A stretch of DNA of 21,497 bases from an uncultured Bacilli bacterium (GTDB taxonomy: Bacteria > Bacillota_I > Bacilli_A > RF39 > UBA660): NCBI GenBank assembly GCA_910589335.1, contig CAJUTW010000025.1, positions 1 to 21,497 on the forward strand. Direction: 5' to 3'. Position numbers and translations under genes: made by a program. This document shows, piece by piece, positions 1-7,928 of this stretch. Each line of letters starts with the position of its first letter. Position 1 is the first letter of the stretch. The notes beneath the pieces are model-generated. The model did no database searches, was not told where the DNA came from, and saw nothing but the letters and a program-made list of their open reading frames with translations.

Positions 1-226
1 AAGTATCAATAGTTTTAAAACTAGCACTCTTATCTATCTTCCAAGAACCAGCTTCCTTTTCATTATAGTTAGACTTCTCAGATAATATCTCTACACTCTT
101 AACTGGTTGGAGTTCTGCAAATATTCTAGGTACTGTAATTAAACCAATTACCAATAAAACAAGAACACTAAAACTAACTAATTTATATCTTTTAAAAAAA
201 ATCTTTAAACTTTCAAATACTTTCAT
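1..226 (-). CDS. N-terminus of an exported or membrane-anchored surface protein (partial)
   Basis: Only the first 75 codons are present; the gene continues past the left edge. It starts at an ATG (224-226) with an AGAAAGGG-type ribosome site just upstream. Residues 1-14 are basic. A hydrophobic stretch follows (about residues 16-31, ending in RIFAE), like an export signal or signal anchor. The next part contains GSWKIDKSASF, which resembles the start of large vWA or pilin-like surface proteins of Firmicutes. That resemblance is weak and from memory, so the family is a guess, while export is well supported. The start lies 18 bp from a pair of inverted repeats that may flip its promoter. Confidence 0.65.
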   Translation of the reverse strand, partial: MKVFESLKIFFKRYKLVSFSVLVLLVIGLITVPRIFAELQPVKSVEILSEKSNYNEKEAGSWKIDKSASFKTIDT

Positions 227-244
227 ATAAATCCCTTTCTAAAA

Positions 245-268
245 TCATAAAGGTGGATACTTTATGAT
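245..268 (+). repeat. Inverted repeat, left copy (candidate recombination site)
   Basis: This 24-bp sequence has an exact reverse-complement copy at 525-548. Its first 23 bases are themselves two 8-bp arms, TCATAAAG and CTTTATGA, around a 7-bp asymmetric spacer GTGGATA. Inverted arms around a 6-8 bp spacer are the usual shape of a tyrosine-recombinase crossover site. Confidence 0.85.
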
Positions 269-305
269 TAATATTTTCTATATTTTTCTACTATTTACTA
301 CATTA

Positions 306-334
306 AATATACAATAAATTTAGTATTTAAGCAA
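306..334 (-). promoter_or_regulatory. Promoter-like site inside the invertible segment
   Basis: On the minus strand, TTGCTT (329-334) and TATATT (306-311) are separated by 17 bp. It would start near 299, about 73 nt before the surface protein ATG, and read through the left repeat. A second weaker pair, TTGACT with TATTAA, lies further upstream. In such AT-rich DNA the match is only moderate. Confidence 0.4.
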
Positions 335-524
335 TTAAATAGAGTTGTTTTTATAGTAAATTAAAAATTTTTTTTAATATTTTCTTATAAATAAGTAGTC
401 AATAAATAGTCAGATATACAAGTATATAAATAAAGGAACAAAAAAATACAATGATTTAATAGTAGTCAATATTTTAGTCAAAGAATTTAAAAATCGTTAT
501 TTTTCAATATGAATTAGTCCTTTC

Positions 525-548
525 ATCATAAAGTATCCACCTTTATGA
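525..548 (-). repeat. Inverted repeat, right copy (candidate recombination site)
   Basis: Exact reverse complement of 245-268 over 24 bp, with identity ending abruptly on both sides. Here the asymmetric spacer reads TATCCAC on the plus strand, so the two sites are in head-to-head orientation, which leads to inversion and not deletion. It sits 24 bp downstream of the stop codon of the 572-2494 gene. Confidence 0.85.
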
Positions 549-571
549 ATACCATTTTACTTTATTAAATT

Positions 572-2494
572 CTAAGCAACATCATCATAATAGTTATCTC
601 TATATTTATAATCATAAGACTCTTCTCCAAGTAATACTTGAGCATCAGCTAAAACTTTGACTAAATCTTCCTTACCAGCAAGTTGTGGTCTTAACTCTTC
701 AATTTCTCTATTTTGTGCTGCAATAAGTTTTTCTTGATCGCGATTCTTACTTTCTAAAAGTTGATTCCTATTTTCTAAATTATTTAATGTTTTTTCCATT
801 CCTCTAATTTTATTAGTTAAAACATCTATTTTCTGTTCTTGTACTTTTACTTTATCAACAATACTTCTTCTTGTACTATTAATTCTTTCAAGTTTTTCTT
901 GATATTTATTTATAATATTTCTTTGCTCTTTATTTTGCCTTATTAAATTAGCCATAGATTTAGCAACATCTTTCATTATATTATCTCTTCTAGAACTACT
1001 AATTTTTGAAAAGTCATGTTCTTCAAATGTATCACTAAAGTCATTTACTATTTTATCTGCTCTAAAAATTGAATCTTTAAAGATTTCATCATTAATATCT
1101 TTTTCAAATTCTGTTTCAATATCACTATAATCATTATCATTCATACTAAAATCTTCACCATCTTCGTTATCTAGTATCCTTGAAACTTCATCTTCTAAAG
1201 AATTATCTGTTTCATCAAATTTATCAGTATCTAAATTTAGTTTTTCTTTATTAGTACTTATTTCCTCTTCATCATCTTCAACTACTTCAGGTATTGTTTC
1301 TTCTATATCAATACTATCTTCTACTTCTTTCTCAACTTCAGTATTATCTTCTGCAATTTCTTCATCTGCACCTTTATCAGTTTCTACTTCTTCTTCATTA
1401 TCTTCAACTTCATCATTTTGCTCTTGTTCATCTATTTCTTCATTTTCATCAGTATCAGAAAAATCTATCTGTTGTTCTTCTAAAATATCTTCAATTTCAT
1501 CTTCTTCATCTGGATTAGTAGCTAATTCTTTTGCCTCTTTTTCATTTTCCACAACTTCTGTGGAAATATCTTCAGCAACTAAAGGATTTTTCTCTAGATT
1601 ACTATCTATTTCTTTTTTATCTTTATTTTGAGAATCTTCTTCATTTTCGAAATCTTCATCACTTACAGTCTCTAAATTATCTTCTTCTTTCTCTTTTTCT
1701 TCCTCGTCATCTGAACCTATACTTGGAATAACAATATCATCAGTTCTTATAGCACCTTGTACATTTTCACTTTCTTCTTTTTTCTCATCTTGATTAACAT
1801 TTATTTCTTCTTGTTTTTCATTTAAAGCATTTTCAACAACATCCGAAGGTATGGCTACTTCACCAATATTTATATCATTTTTATCACTGTTTGGAGTAAT
1901 ATCACTTTGTACCTCAGGTGGTAAAATTGAATATTCAGTAATCATTGAATCAACTGTATTTTTACTAAAATAAAGTTTTTCACGAGTCATTCCAATAAAA
2001 CTAAAATATTCATTATTAACTAAATTATTTCCGTTTATATCACATACAGTAGCTTCTGAAAATTGATCATTAAATAAATAACGTCCTTCAGTACCCATTT
2101 TCTCATTTAGTTTACTTTTAATAGTAGCTGGTGTTGAAACTAATTGTGTTGCAAAAGCAGGGTCACTTCTCATTTCATTAGCAGCAATAACACTTTGAGA
2201 AACAGGTTGAGACTTTTCAACTAGAATAATATCATTATTAATAGGTTTAATAGATTTATTATCAAATGAAATAACTTCTTCTCCAGCCTCATTAACAACA
2301 CCAATATTACTAGCTTTAACCATTGGATCAATTGCTTCTACCAACAATTTACTAGCAATTCTATTACCATTACTAAACTTTTTCTCATCAGTCTCATCTA
2401 AAAAATAATATTGTCTGCCATCATTAGTTACACCATAAAAACAAACAATATCATTACGATCTTTATATTTTACAATACCCTTTTGTATCTTCAT
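572..2494 (-). CDS. Large acidic coiled-coil protein, function unknown
   Basis: 640 residues from the ATG at 2492-2494, preceded by GGGTGG at good distance; an upstream in-frame TTG lies inside that ribosome site and is not the start. I do not recognise the family. Residues 1-200 are of mixed composition and look folded. About 200-430 are extremely rich in Glu and Asp (runs such as EEDEIEDILEE) and probably disordered. About 505-615 form a long charged heptad-like stretch, predicted as coiled coil. The C-terminus is tyrosine-rich (SYDYKYRDNYYDD). There is no signal peptide or membrane segment, so it is likely cytoplasmic. The layout resembles a scaffold or cytoskeletal adaptor, but that is only an analogy. 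It is monocistronic with its own promoter, and no terminator is seen before the inverted repeat at 525-548. Confidence 0.8.
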   Translation of the reverse strand: MKIQKGIVKYKDRNDIVCFYGVTNDGRQYYFLDETDEKKFSNGNRIASKLLVEAIDPMVKASNIGVVNEAGEEVISFDNKSIKPINNDIILVEKSQPVSQSVIAANEMRSDPAFATQLVSTPATIKSKLNEKMGTEGRYLFNDQFSEATVCDINGNNLVNNEYFSFIGMTREKLYFSKNTVDSMITEYSILPPEVQSDITPNSDKNDINIGEVAIPSDVVENALNEKQEEINVNQDEKKEESENVQGAIRTDDIVIPSIGSDDEEEKEKEEDNLETVSDEDFENEEDSQNKDKKEIDSNLEKNPLVAEDISTEVVENEKEAKELATNPDEEDEIEDILEEQQIDFSDTDENEEIDEQEQNDEVEDNEEEVETDKGADEEIAEDNTEVEKEVEDSIDIEETIPEVVEDDEEEISTNKEKLNLDTDKFDETDNSLEDEVSRILDNEDGEDFSMNDNDYSDIETEFEKDINDEIFKDSIFRADKIVNDFSDTFEEHDFSKISSSRRDNIMKDVAKSMANLIRQNKEQRNIINKYQEKLERINSTRRSIVDKVKVQEQKIDVLTNKIRGMEKTLNNLENRNQLLESKNRDQEKLIAAQNREIEELRPQLAGKEDLVKVLADAQVLLGEESYDYKYRDNYYDDVA

Positions 2495-2536
2495 AAAAAC
2501 ACCACCCAATTGTCCCTCTATTCTAATCTATTTAAT

Positions 2537-2565
2537 AATATAACATAAATATCAAGACAAAACAA
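2537..2565 (-). promoter_or_regulatory. Promoter for the acidic coiled-coil gene
   Basis: Minus strand TTGTTT (2560-2565), 17 bp, then TATATT (2537-2542) with an upstream TG giving an extended -10. The start would be near 2530, about 36 nt ahead of the ATG. Confidence 0.45.
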
Positions 2566-2593
2566 TAGCTTTTAAAACAAAAATATTTAAAAA

Positions 2594-2622
2594 TTGCAAA
2601 CTTTAAATTAATGAGTTAAAAT
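2594..2622 (+). promoter_or_regulatory. Promoter candidate for the 2638-3788 pair
   Basis: TTGCAA (2594-2599), 17 bp, TAAAAT (2617-2622). The predicted start falls almost on the GGAGG ribosome site of the 2638 gene, giving a very short leader, so an upstream alternative is possible. Confidence 0.35.
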
Positions 2623-2637
2623 AAAACTGGAGGTTTT

Positions 2638-3384
2638 ATGAATAAACAAAATAAATTAATTTTAGGACGTTCAATTTTTCTACTTTTTATAATTATATCT
2701 TTAGGTTTAATTATAATAAATGAAAAAAAAGACCAAATTTTTATCCCTAAAGTTAAAGAAAAAATTAACATCTATTTAAAAGAAAATTATAATGAGAATT
2801 TTAATATTGATAATATAGAATATAAAAACTCTAAATTTATCGCTAAAATATCTTCTAATATAAATAAAAATCATTACTTTTATGTTACATATTCTAAAAG
2901 AAAAATAAAAAACACATATAAAGAAGACTATTTAAAAGGAAAAAAAATACTAAATCATATAGAAAAAAATTTAGAACAAGAAATAAATAAACTTGTTAAT
3001 AAACCATGTTCAATTAGTATTAATACAACTTTAGATAACTATACAGATACTGTAAAAGAAAAAATTATTAATGAAGATAATCTTATAAATTTAAAAATAT
3101 ATAGTATAAATAAAGAACTGTTAATAGAAAATTGGAATTCTTCTGAAATAACAAATTATATAAATAATTTTATAAAGGAAATATCTTCTCATAATATAAC
3201 CCCCAAATATTATAAATTTATAATCACTAATAAAAATGATATTACAGAGTCTTTTGAAATATCTAATATAACTAAAGATTTTCTTAGTAATCCCTACAAT
3301 AATCATATTATTAATGATATACTAAATAATAACAATTCAAATATTATAAAAGAAAATAATATTAAATATAAATATTTAAATTAA
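2638..3384 (+). CDS. Membrane-anchored protein of unknown function
   Basis: 248 residues; the ATG has a clear TGGAGG site 5 nt upstream. Residues 12-28 form one hydrophobic segment after a basic start, so the protein should be held in the membrane by its N-terminus with about 215 residues outside. The rest is rich in Lys, Asn and Ile and has a single cysteine (PCSI, near residue 123). No known domain is recognised. The HIT protein gene follows after 11 bp, so the two are probably co-transcribed; the pairing does not reveal a function. Confidence 0.75.
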   Translation: MNKQNKLILGRSIFLLFIIISLGLIIINEKKDQIFIPKVKEKINIYLKENYNENFNIDNIEYKNSKFIAKISSNINKNHYFYVTYSKRKIKNTYKEDYLKGKKILNHIEKNLEQEINKLVNKPCSISINTTLDNYTDTVKEKIINEDNLINLKIYSINKELLIENWNSSEITNYINNFIKEISSHNITPKYYKFIITNKNDITESFEISNITKDFLSNPYNNHIINDILNNNNSNIIKENNIKYKYLN

Positions 3385-3395
3385 GGAGACAAATT

Positions 3396-3788
3396 ATGAA
3401 TGATTGTTTATTTTGTAAAATTATAAAAAAAGAGTTACCATCTAAAACTATATATGAAGATCAATTAATACAAGTAATTATGAATATTAATCCATTAACT
3501 AATGGACATCTATTAGTATTACCAAAAAAACATTTTACTAATATTTTAGATATTGATGAAGAATTTATAAATCATAGTTTTAAAATTATAAAAAAAGAAC
3601 TATATCCTATCTTAAAAGAAAAATTAAATTGTAAAGGCTTAACAATAATCGAAAATAATGAACTAGGACAAGAAATTAGACACTTTCATATTCATCTAAT
3701 TCCTCGTTACGAAAATGATGAATATAAGGAAGTTTCTAGTAAAGATATTAAAAATTTAGATGAAATATTTTCTAAAATAACCAAGTAA
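3396..3788 (+). CDS. hit: HIT family nucleotide hydrolase (HinT-like)
   Basis: 130 residues, ATG preceded by AAGGAG. The histidine-triad active site HFHIHLIPR is at residues 96-104, where the middle histidine forms the nucleotidyl intermediate. The N-terminal CLFCKI (C4, C7) is the usual zinc-binding start of bacterial HIT proteins, and the NGHLLVLPKKH region (36-46) is the conserved first half of the fold. Family members hydrolyse purine nucleoside phosphoramidates or dinucleotides in the cytoplasm; the natural substrate here is unknown. Length is typical. The last 17 bp overlap the end of the convergent 3772-4266 gene. Confidence 0.93.
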   Translation: MNDCLFCKIIKKELPSKTIYEDQLIQVIMNINPLTNGHLLVLPKKHFTNILDIDEEFINHSFKIIKKELYPILKEKLNCKGLTIIENNELGQEIRHFHIHLIPRYENDEYKEVSSKDIKNLDEIFSKITK

Positions 3789-4266
3789 ATATAATATCAA
3801 TTAAATGAATAGCAAGTAATATTATTGTCAATATTCTTGGTATTTTTTTTATGTAAATATCTAATAAAGGTTTAAGTTCCCATACAAATAATAAAGATAA
3901 AAAACTCCATAATAAACTCATTTCTAATGAAATATAAGGTCCAATATTAAATTTTTTACTTTTATAACTCCAAAATGTTTTATTAAAAACTGCTTCTATT
4001 AATAAACCTCCTAACTCTTCAACAATAGTTATTGTCGTAAAAAGAATTAAAAAGGATATAATAATTTTAGAAGGATTATTAAACTTTCTAGACTTAAAAA
4101 TTTTATTTGTTACAAAACTCGATAAAGTTATACCAAATCCATATACAGGAATCCATGGTCCATATAAAATTCCATTATTCATTCCAGGATTAAAAAAAGT
4201 TTTCATAGTTGTTTCCAAAATATAACCTAAAATACACCCTATAAAATACATATTAAAGTAATACAT
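3772..4266 (-). CDS. CmpB-type putative ABC transporter permease, membrane protein
   Basis: 164 residues from the ATG at 4264-4266, which has a GGTGAT ribosome site 6 nt ahead. A longer frame beginning at a TTG near 4338 is rejected because that stretch encodes the end of a YjcZ-like gene and its terminator. The N-terminal motif GCILGYILE, followed by NGILYGPWIPVYGFG, marks the 'putative ABC-transporter type IV' (CmpB-like) family. About five hydrophobic helices are visible, with an EELGG motif between the second and third. The biochemical role of the family is not settled. It converges on the HIT gene with a 17-bp overlap. Confidence 0.8.
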   Translation of the reverse strand: MYYFNMYFIGCILGYILETTMKTFFNPGMNNGILYGPWIPVYGFGITLSSFVTNKIFKSRKFNNPSKIIISFLILFTTITIVEELGGLLIEAVFNKTFWSYKSKKFNIGPYISLEMSLLWSFLSLLFVWELKPLLDIYIKKIPRILTIILLAIHLIDIIFTWLF

Positions 4267-4290
4267 ATAAATCACCAATATTAGTATTAA

Positions 4291-4317
4291 CCAAAAGAAA
4301 AAGAGGTATACCCTCTT
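4291..4317 (-). terminator. Terminator after the YjcZ-like pair
   Basis: Six-bp stem AAGAGG/CCTCTT with a 5-nt loop directly after the TAA at 4316, followed on the minus strand by a TTTCTTTT tract. It separates the small spore genes from the downstream membrane protein, although it is not a strong hairpin. Confidence 0.6.
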
Positions 4318-4444
4318 AATAAAATAATGCTCCTCCAATTATTATAGCAAGTAATATATATAATATAATAATAACTAAAAAACCATTTCCATTTCCTTTA
4401 TGACTTTCACAACAAGTTGTAACATTTTCTTTAGGACAAGACAT
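4316..4444 (-). CDS. Small YjcZ-like membrane protein, 42 residues
   Basis: Start ATG (4442-4444) follows a perfect AAGGAGGTG site. The product opens with a Cys-containing polar part (MSCPKENVTTCCESHKGNG) and ends in one hydrophobic helix, FLVIIILYILLAIIIGGALF. That is the layout of the YjcZ/YtxC-type tiny sporulation proteins: a short variable head and a C-terminal helix. It lies 13 bp downstream of a second protein of the same type, so they form a pair. The family assignment rests on layout and the helix, so it is moderate. Confidence 0.65.
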   Translation of the reverse strand: MSCPKENVTTCCESHKGNGNGFLVIIILYILLAIIIGGALFY

Positions 4445-4457
4445 TAATTACACCTCC

Positions 4458-4562
4458 TTAAATCCAAGCACCAAGAATAATGATTAAAAGTATAAATAAT
4501 ACAAGTATTATAGCTGAAGCTGATCCACAAGATGATCCGCAAGATGATCCACAATTAGTCAT
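4458..4562 (-). CDS. Small YjcZ-family sporulation protein, 34 residues
   Basis: Start ATG (4560-4562) lies 7 nt after GGAGG; an ATG two codons upstream is too close to that site. The head is a CGSS-type repeat (NCGSSCGSSCGSAS), and the tail AIILVLFILLIIILGAWI closely matches the YjcZ family helix (VLFILLIIVGA in Bacillus). Such proteins are made late in sporulation and found with the spore coat. The gene leads the pair and is preceded by a sigma-K-like promoter. Confidence 0.75.
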   Translation of the reverse strand: MTNCGSSCGSSCGSASAIILVLFILLIIILGAWI

Positions 4563-4593
4563 GCTCATTCCTCCTTTTTATTTGCTTTCATCA

Positions 4594-4620
4594 TATTCTA
4601 TGGCAAATTAGAAATTTTGT
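4594..4620 (-). promoter_or_regulatory. Sigma-K-like promoter for the YjcZ-like pair
   Basis: On the minus strand, AC (4619-4620), 16 bp, then CATAGAATA (4594-4602). This fits the Bacillus sigma-K pattern AC-N16/17-CATAnnnTA, used in the mother cell late in sporulation. The motif is short, so the functional assignment is inferred from the match together with the gene type. Expected start is about 4587. Confidence 0.4.
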
Positions 4621-4640
4621 GCTTATATATATCATATTTA

Positions 4641-4669
4641 TTGCACTAAAATTTTTTTTTTGTTATTAT
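4641..4669 (+). promoter_or_regulatory. Promoter of the prsA-like gene
   Basis: TTGCAC (4641-4646), 17 bp containing a T-tract, TATTAT (4664-4669). The start is expected near 4676, immediately ahead of the GGGAGG ribosome site. Confidence 0.55.
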
Positions 4670-4691
4670 TAAAGTGAACGGGAGGAATAAA

Positions 4692-5699
4692 ATGAAAAAA
4701 AATAAGATAATAAAATATTTAAGTTTAATTCTTACAATTACATTAATTACAACAGGATGTGGAAAAGAAATTGAAATTAAAAATGGTTCAAAAGTAGCAG
4801 TAGAAATGGATGAATTTAAATTTACAGCAACAGAATATTATAATGAAATAAAAAAAGAAAATATTACTAAATTAATAGATATGATTGATAAAGATCTATT
4901 AAACAAAAAATATAAAAGTGATAAAGAAGAAAATGAAGCTGTAAATAAACAAATTGAGCAAATAAAATCTAGTTATGGAAGTGATGCTAATACTTATAAA
5001 AATATAATGCAACAATATTTTGGAGTAGATAACGAAAAAGATTTAGAAGAAAAATTAAGATTAGAATATAAAAGAACAGAAGCTGTTAAAGACTATATTA
5101 AAAATAATATCAAAGACAAAGAGATTGAAGAATATTATGAACAAAGCGTTTACAAAGACATGAAAGCAAGTCATATTTTAATAACAGTAGATGTAAAAGA
5201 AGATGCAACAGAAGAAGAAAAATCTAAAGCTGAAGCTAAAGCTAAAGAAAAAGCTGAGAAAATTATTAAAGAATTAGATGAAGGTAAAAAGTTTGCAGAT
5301 CTTGCAAAAAAGAATTCAAAAGATGAAGCAAATGCATCAAATGGTGGAGATTTAGGATATTTTAGTTATGATGAAATGGTTGAAGAATTCTCTAAAGCAA
5401 CAAAAGATTTAAATGTAAATGAATACACTAAAGAACCAGTAAAAACTGAATTTGGATATCATATTATATTAAAAACAGGTGAAAAAGATAAACCTAAATT
5501 AAAATCAATAAAAAAAGAAATTAAGGAAAAAATTCAAGAACAAAAACTTAGTAATGATCCAGGAATTTATTATGAATCACTTTTAGAATTTAGAAAAGAA
5601 AATAAAATTAAATGGAATGATGATACATTAAAAAAAGCTTATGAAGAATATATGGAAAACCTTATAACTAATGCTAGAAATTCAAGTAATATGCAATAA
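4692..5699 (+). CDS. prsA: PrsA-like parvulin foldase lipoprotein
   Basis: 335 residues from the ATG at 4692, which has GGGAGG 7 nt upstream; an in-frame GTG at 4674 precedes that site and is rejected. The N-terminus is a lipoprotein signal: basic start, hydrophobic core, and TTGC with the lipidated cysteine at residue 23. The parvulin peptidyl-prolyl isomerase domain spans about residues 158-264, from KASHILI through NGGDLGYF to FGYHIILK. Helical chaperone segments flank it, as in PrsA/SurA. Such proteins sit on the outer face of the membrane and help secreted proteins fold after export. The gene stands alone between its own promoter and a strong terminator. Confidence 0.9.
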   Translation: MKKNKIIKYLSLILTITLITTGCGKEIEIKNGSKVAVEMDEFKFTATEYYNEIKKENITKLIDMIDKDLLNKKYKSDKEENEAVNKQIEQIKSSYGSDANTYKNIMQQYFGVDNEKDLEEKLRLEYKRTEAVKDYIKNNIKDKEIEEYYEQSVYKDMKASHILITVDVKEDATEEEKSKAEAKAKEKAEKIIKELDEGKKFADLAKKNSKDEANASNGGDLGYFSYDEMVEEFSKATKDLNVNEYTKEPVKTEFGYHIILKTGEKDKPKLKSIKKEIKEKIQEQKLSNDPGIYYESLLEFRKENKIKWNDDTLKKAYEEYMENLITNARNSSNMQ

Positions 5700-5728
5700 A
5701 GAGTTCAAAATTATGAACTCTTTTTATT
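5698..5728. terminator. Bidirectional terminator between prsA and the membrane protein gene
   Basis: A perfect 10-bp stem AAAGAGTTCA/TGAACTCTTT with a 6-nt loop and a following T-tract on the plus strand. It overlaps the stop codon of prsA and lies at the end of the convergent gene, so it can serve both. Confidence 0.85.
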
Positions 5729-7132
5729 TTTATAAAAAATTAATTCTTTATTTTTATAAATAATTTTATAATTATCATTATATTTTAAATATGTATTTAT
5801 AGGATAATTTTTATTAACCAGAAAATAATCAAAATTATATTTATTAATTAACTTAATATAATCAGTTTGTAAAAGTGAAATATTTAAATAATCTTTATAA
5901 TTATATTTGCTATATAAATCTGCCCTGCCATCTATAAAAACTTTTATATCATTATAAATTAAATCTCCTCCATAATCATACATATTAAATAATCTTTCTG
6001 GATTTTCTTTTTTTATAATATCAACTATATCTTTGTTTAAATAAGCTTGAAATTTAACATTAAACATACCTTTAAAATTTAATACAAAAAATAAACTTAA
6101 ACATATAATAATGATAAATATAGAACTTATTGTTCCCTTATCTATTTTTCTCTTTTCTATATAGCTAAAAATAATAAAATTAATAATAATAAATGAATAC
6201 ATCCAAAATCTAATACTTTTAAGACCTAAATACGCTGCAACACCTAATAAAATTAAATCCATAAATTTAATTTTTTTCTTACTAAATAACATAATAAATA
6301 TATTAATTATTAAAAATATATAAAAAATATAATGATACCCTTCATTCAAAGATGTAATTCTCCACTCTGAAATATTAGAAATCATAGTTTTATCAAGCAT
6401 ATTAGTATATGGATAAATAAACATTTTAAATCCATGAATATTTATACATACTGCTACCATACATAAAATCATTACCAAAAAATATTTTAAATATTGCTTT
6501 TTACTTAACCTTTCAGCAACAACTTTACTACTTTCAAACTTAAAACTACCAGCTATTATAAAAATTAAACAAAATATATAACTTAAGTTACTACTTCCTC
6601 CATGAAAATTTGCCCACAAAATAGATAATACTGGTAAAATATAAATTTTTTTTGAGTTTTCATTATTTAAAGTATCATATAAACAATAAACTGTTAATGC
6701 TAAAAAAGAAAAACTTAATAAATGAGGTCTAGCTTGTATAAATACTATAATTATTAAAAAAAACATTAAATACCACAAAAATGTAAAAGGTATATTTTTA
6801 AAATAATTTTTCTTATTAGAAAATATAAGAATAAATAATAAAGTTAATATACTAAAAAAGCTATAAATATAAATATGAAAATTCCCAAAAATTAATTTTA
6901 AAAAGTATAAAAACACTTCAAATAACCATTCATGACTCATCCAATATTTATTAAATAAAAACCAAGAAAAAACGTCTTTTTTAAGAATACCATTTTTAAA
7001 CATATATTCCCCTGCTCTAATATGCCACAAATAATCAGAATCAATTTTAAGTAACAATGTTAAAGATAAACTTATTAAAATAGTTAAAATTATAAATCCA
7101 AAGAAAATAAATTTCTTTTTATTCTTCTTCAT
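5711..7132 (-). CDS. Polytopic membrane protein, GT-C glycosyltransferase-like
   Basis: 473 residues with about ten hydrophobic helices. Near the N-terminus it has DSDYLWHIRAGEYMFKNG followed by DVFSW and SHEWLFE. This matches a common bacterial membrane family with the pattern D.DxWWHL..G..hh..G..P..D.FS, related in layout to GT-C glycosyltransferases, where acidic residues in the first outer loop bind the lipid-phosphate sugar. The C-terminal outer part has YGGDLIYN and VFIDGRADLYSKYNY, also typical of that family. Substrate is unknown. Its start overlaps the end of recX by 14 bp with an AAGGGG site, so they are probably co-transcribed. Confidence 0.65.
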   Translation of the reverse strand: MKKNKKKFIFFGFIILTILISLSLTLLLKIDSDYLWHIRAGEYMFKNGILKKDVFSWFLFNKYWMSHEWLFEVFLYFLKLIFGNFHIYIYSFFSILTLLFILIFSNKKNYFKNIPFTFLWYLMFFLIIIVFIQARPHLLSFSFLALTVYCLYDTLNNENSKKIYILPVLSILWANFHGGSSNLSYIFCLIFIIAGSFKFESSKVVAERLSKKQYLKYFLVMILCMVAVCINIHGFKMFIYPYTNMLDKTMISNISEWRITSLNEGYHYIFYIFLIINIFIMLFSKKKIKFMDLILLGVAAYLGLKSIRFWMYSFIIINFIIFSYIEKRKIDKGTISSIFIIIICLSLFFVLNFKGMFNVKFQAYLNKDIVDIIKKENPERLFNMYDYGGDLIYNDIKVFIDGRADLYSKYNYKDYLNISLLQTDYIKLINKYNFDYFLVNKNYPINTYLKYNDNYKIIYKNKELIFYKNKKSS

Positions 7133-7868
7133 ACTGTAACCCCTTTTGAAATAATTTCTCTCTTATTTTATTCTTTAACTCACTTCCACTATATTTTCTA
7201 CTAAGTCTTTTAAATAATTTATCATATTCTTTCTTTGCTATAAATTCATCATTTTCAAATGAATAATTCATAATAATTTTGTTTATCAAAGAAATATCAT
7301 ATCCTAATAGCTTTAAATCATTAAATATTTTTTGTTTTAAAACAACTCCACCTCTAGATCGATTGTTTTTTATACACCTATTAATAATTTTATTTATTTT
7401 AATACTTTGACATTCATTATCAAAAACAACTATTTCTTCTTTTATAATATTAATATCTATTTTTTTTTCTAATAATTCTCTTTCTATTTTATAAGGACCT
7501 TTATTTGTAGTAATCATTTGATTATTTATATAACTCTTCGCAAAACATCTATCATTCAAATATCCCTGATTAATTAATTTTACTATCGCTTTTTCTATTA
7601 ATTCTTCAGGATATTCTTTCTTTTTTAAAACTTCCTCTAAATCATAAATACTTTTAAAACGAGCTTTAATATTATTTAACGCAACATAATAAACATCACA
7701 CTCTAAATTATAATTGTATATTTCATCTAAATCTTTTTCTAAAATTTCCTTTTTTAAAAGTAAATTATATTTTAAAATAACATCTTCATACAAAGCTAAA
7801 GATTTACCATCATCTAACTCTACTTTATAAATTCCTCTTGCACCTTTTTTATATTTAACTATCTTCAA
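7119..7868 (-). CDS. recX: RecX, regulator of RecA
   Basis: 249 residues of the usual RecX type. It has an N-terminal extension (YKVELDDGKSLALYEDVILKYNLL) typical of Firmicute RecX and then three-helix repeats. Characteristic segments are YPEELIEKAIVKLINQGYLNDRCFAKSYI and LKQKIFNDLKLLGYD. RecX binds RecA filaments and limits their growth during homologous recombination and the SOS response. The start is a TTG with a strong GGTGGTGAT site; no better in-frame ATG exists. It has its own promoter and leads into the 5711-7132 membrane protein gene. Confidence 0.9.
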   Translation of the reverse strand: MKIVKYKKGARGIYKVELDDGKSLALYEDVILKYNLLLKKEILEKDLDEIYNYNLECDVYYVALNNIKARFKSIYDLEEVLKKKEYPEELIEKAIVKLINQGYLNDRCFAKSYINNQMITTNKGPYKIERELLEKKIDINIIKEEIVVFDNECQSIKINKIINRCIKNNRSRGGVVLKQKIFNDLKLLGYDISLINKIIMNYSFENDEFIAKKEYDKLFKRLSRKYSGSELKNKIREKLFQKGLQYEEE

Positions 7869-7887
7869 ATAATCACCACCTAGTTAA

Positions 7888-7915
7888 AGTATATCAAAAT
7901 CATTAATTAATACAA
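7888..7915 (-). promoter_or_regulatory. Promoter of recX
   Basis: TTGTAT (7910-7915), 16 bp, TATACT (7888-7893) on the minus strand. The start would be near 7881, shortly before the GGTGGTGAT ribosome site. Confidence 0.5.
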
Positions 7916-7928
7916 GTACCAAAAAAAC

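Larger units (their letters stand above)
245..548. other. Candidate invertible promoter segment (inverton)
   Basis: The 345-bp gap between the surface protein start (226) and the end of the next gene (572) holds no gene. It is framed by the two 24-bp inverted repeats, leaving 256 bp between them. That inner part is almost pure AT and contains promoter-like hexamers facing the surface gene. Inversion would turn them toward the 3' end of the 572-2494 gene and so switch the surface gene off. No recombinase gene of the expected tyrosine type is in the window. Other readings are paired operators or a processing hairpin. Confidence 0.55.

Noticed and set aside
245..548. Reading the inverted repeats as ordinary terminators.
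   Set aside because: Neither hairpin is followed by a T-tract, and the two are exact copies in opposite orientation, which terminators need not be.
1294..1731. Two plus-strand frames rich in Leu, Phe and His.
   Set aside because: They are antisense images of the Glu/Asp-rich repeats of the 572-2494 gene.
4267..4338. N-terminal extension of the CmpB-type protein from a TTG at 4338.
   Set aside because: The DNA encodes the end of the 42-residue YjcZ-like protein and its terminator; an ATG with GGTGAT at 4266 fits the family start.
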